In this document: positions 63,606 through 64,000 of the stretch, in pieces
How the letters are laid out: each line of letters opens with the position of its first letter
Position numbering within the stretch: position 1 is the stretch's first letter
Source: Halobacillus halophilus
GTDB taxonomy: Bacteria > Bacillota > Bacilli > Bacillales > Halobacillaceae
Direction: 5' to 3'
Length of the DNA: 64,000 nt
Assembly: GCF_020171985.1 (NCBI RefSeq)
Contig: NZ_JAIVAL010000001.1
Span: 496,001-560,000 of the forward strand
Program-made: the position numbers and the translations under genes
The notes under the pieces: generated by a model
Databases searched by the model: none
What the model was told of the DNA's origin: nothing
The model's input: the letters and a program-made list of their open reading frames with translations, nothing else

Positions 63606-64000
63606 TTTGTCCACCTCTTCAAAAACTCTGCAGCATGAACTCTTCCGATCTTCATCAAATCTTCTTTTTCCTGATTACTAAGATGAAAATCGGTTGTATC
63701 GTATCCCTTGACTGATATAAAAATAATATCCTTACTCTTAGAATGAGAAATATATCGAGCATCATGAGCCTGCTGCATGGTTTTAAAGAGTGCGTGGAAC
63801 ATTTGAATGGCATTGCGGATCTTCTGTGCTGGAAGTTGACTGGGCGGGTCACTTAATTTCAAGCCTATTATTGGCCGTTTTCGCCGGCCTTCTTTCCCCT
63901 CCCAAATCCATATAGGAAAATTACTTAAAACTCCTCCGTCTACGATTAAAGATTTACCATTTTTTCCATGAAGCTTTATGGGCATAAAAAAATAAGGGAG
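63602..64000 (-). CDS. yqhO: Patatin-like phospholipase (YqhO), partial at window edge
   Basis: The C-terminal 132 residues of a RssA/patatin-like protein are visible; the frame is open to the window end, so the true start and nucleophile Ser (GxSxG) lie outside. LIVDGGVLSNFPIWI contains the catalytic Asp (DGG). RYISHSKSKDIIFISVKGYDTTDF fits the family C-terminal part. Position beside yqhP agrees with YqhO. Confidence 0.85.
   Translation of the reverse strand, partial: LPYFFMPIKLHGKNGKSLIVDGGVLSNFPIWIWEGKEGRRKRPIIGLKLSDPPSQLPAQKIRNAIQMFHALFKTMQQAHDARYISHSKSKDIIFISVKGYDTTDFHLSNQEKEDLMKIGRVHAAEFLKRWTK

Noticed and set aside
1-64000. CRISPR arrays, tRNA or rRNA genes, prophage
   Set aside because: I saw no regularly spaced direct repeats, no tRNA cloverleaf or rRNA sequence, and no phage structural genes.

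Overview
The window is a chromosomal segment from a spore-forming member of the Bacillaceae. Two runs follow Bacillus subtilis gene order closely: the yqj region (yqjQ-yqjP-yqjN-namA/yqjM-rnz ... dinB-yqjE-yqjD ... yqjA) and the yqi/yqh/spo region (brxB, bkd operon, spo0A-spoIVB-recN-ahrC-yqxC-dxs-ispA-xseBA-folD-nusB-yqhY-accCB-spoIIIA-efp-yqhT-aroQ-yqhR-yqhP-yqhO). The spore genes (spo0A, spoIVB, complete spoIIIAA-AH, sspP) show an endospore former. An OLE RNA with its membrane partner OapA points to an extremophilic or halo/alkali-tolerant relative such as Halobacillus, Pontibacillus or Alkalihalobacillus. That genus-level guess is inference. No rRNA, tRNA, CRISPR or prophage was seen.

Layout. 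1-490: edge of a decayed IS605/IS1341-type TnpB element. 0.5-14 kb: accessory metabolism and transport (SDR, MBL hydrolase, AbgT transporter beside an M20 hydrolase, GDPD plus glycosyltransferase plus NamA, RNase Z, ALDH, LysE exporter, amino-acid permease), then an unexplained GC-rich structured element near 14.2 kb. 14.4-24 kb: sspP and an unknown mini-gene, dinB with a LexA box, a methylmalonyl-CoA operon (mutase; B12-domain/epimerase fusion; carboxyltransferase; peptidase), the miniprotein Prli42, an L,D-transpeptidase, a second TnpB remnant and yqjA. 24-34.8 kb: brxB and the sigma-54/BkdR branched-chain keto-acid operon. 34.8-39.6 kb: yqzF, a cNMP/CBS/DUF294 protein with a DnaQ-like exonuclease, aspartokinase and an unknown ORF. 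39.8-62.8 kb: one nearly continuous minus-strand run of core genes from aroQ to spo0A. Right end: yqhP and a partial patatin-like yqhO.

How the genes work together. The bkd operon converts Val/Ile/Leu keto acids to acyl-CoAs, and one product of Val/Ile breakdown is propionyl-CoA. The yqjD/mcm operon 3 kb away encodes carboxyltransferase, epimerase and mutase steps that would turn propionyl-CoA into succinyl-CoA, so a nearly complete BCAA-to-TCA route is clustered here. The large minus run joins isoprenoid supply (dxs, ispA), DNA repair (xseAB, recN), one-carbon metabolism (folD), fatty-acid initiation (accBC) and sporulation control. The OLE RNA gene with its own candidate promoter lies between ispA and oapA. 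It is the most unusual element in the window, though already a described class. The least explained items are the B12-domain/epimerase fusion, the GC-rich structured repeat at 14.16-14.30 kb, and three small unknown proteins.
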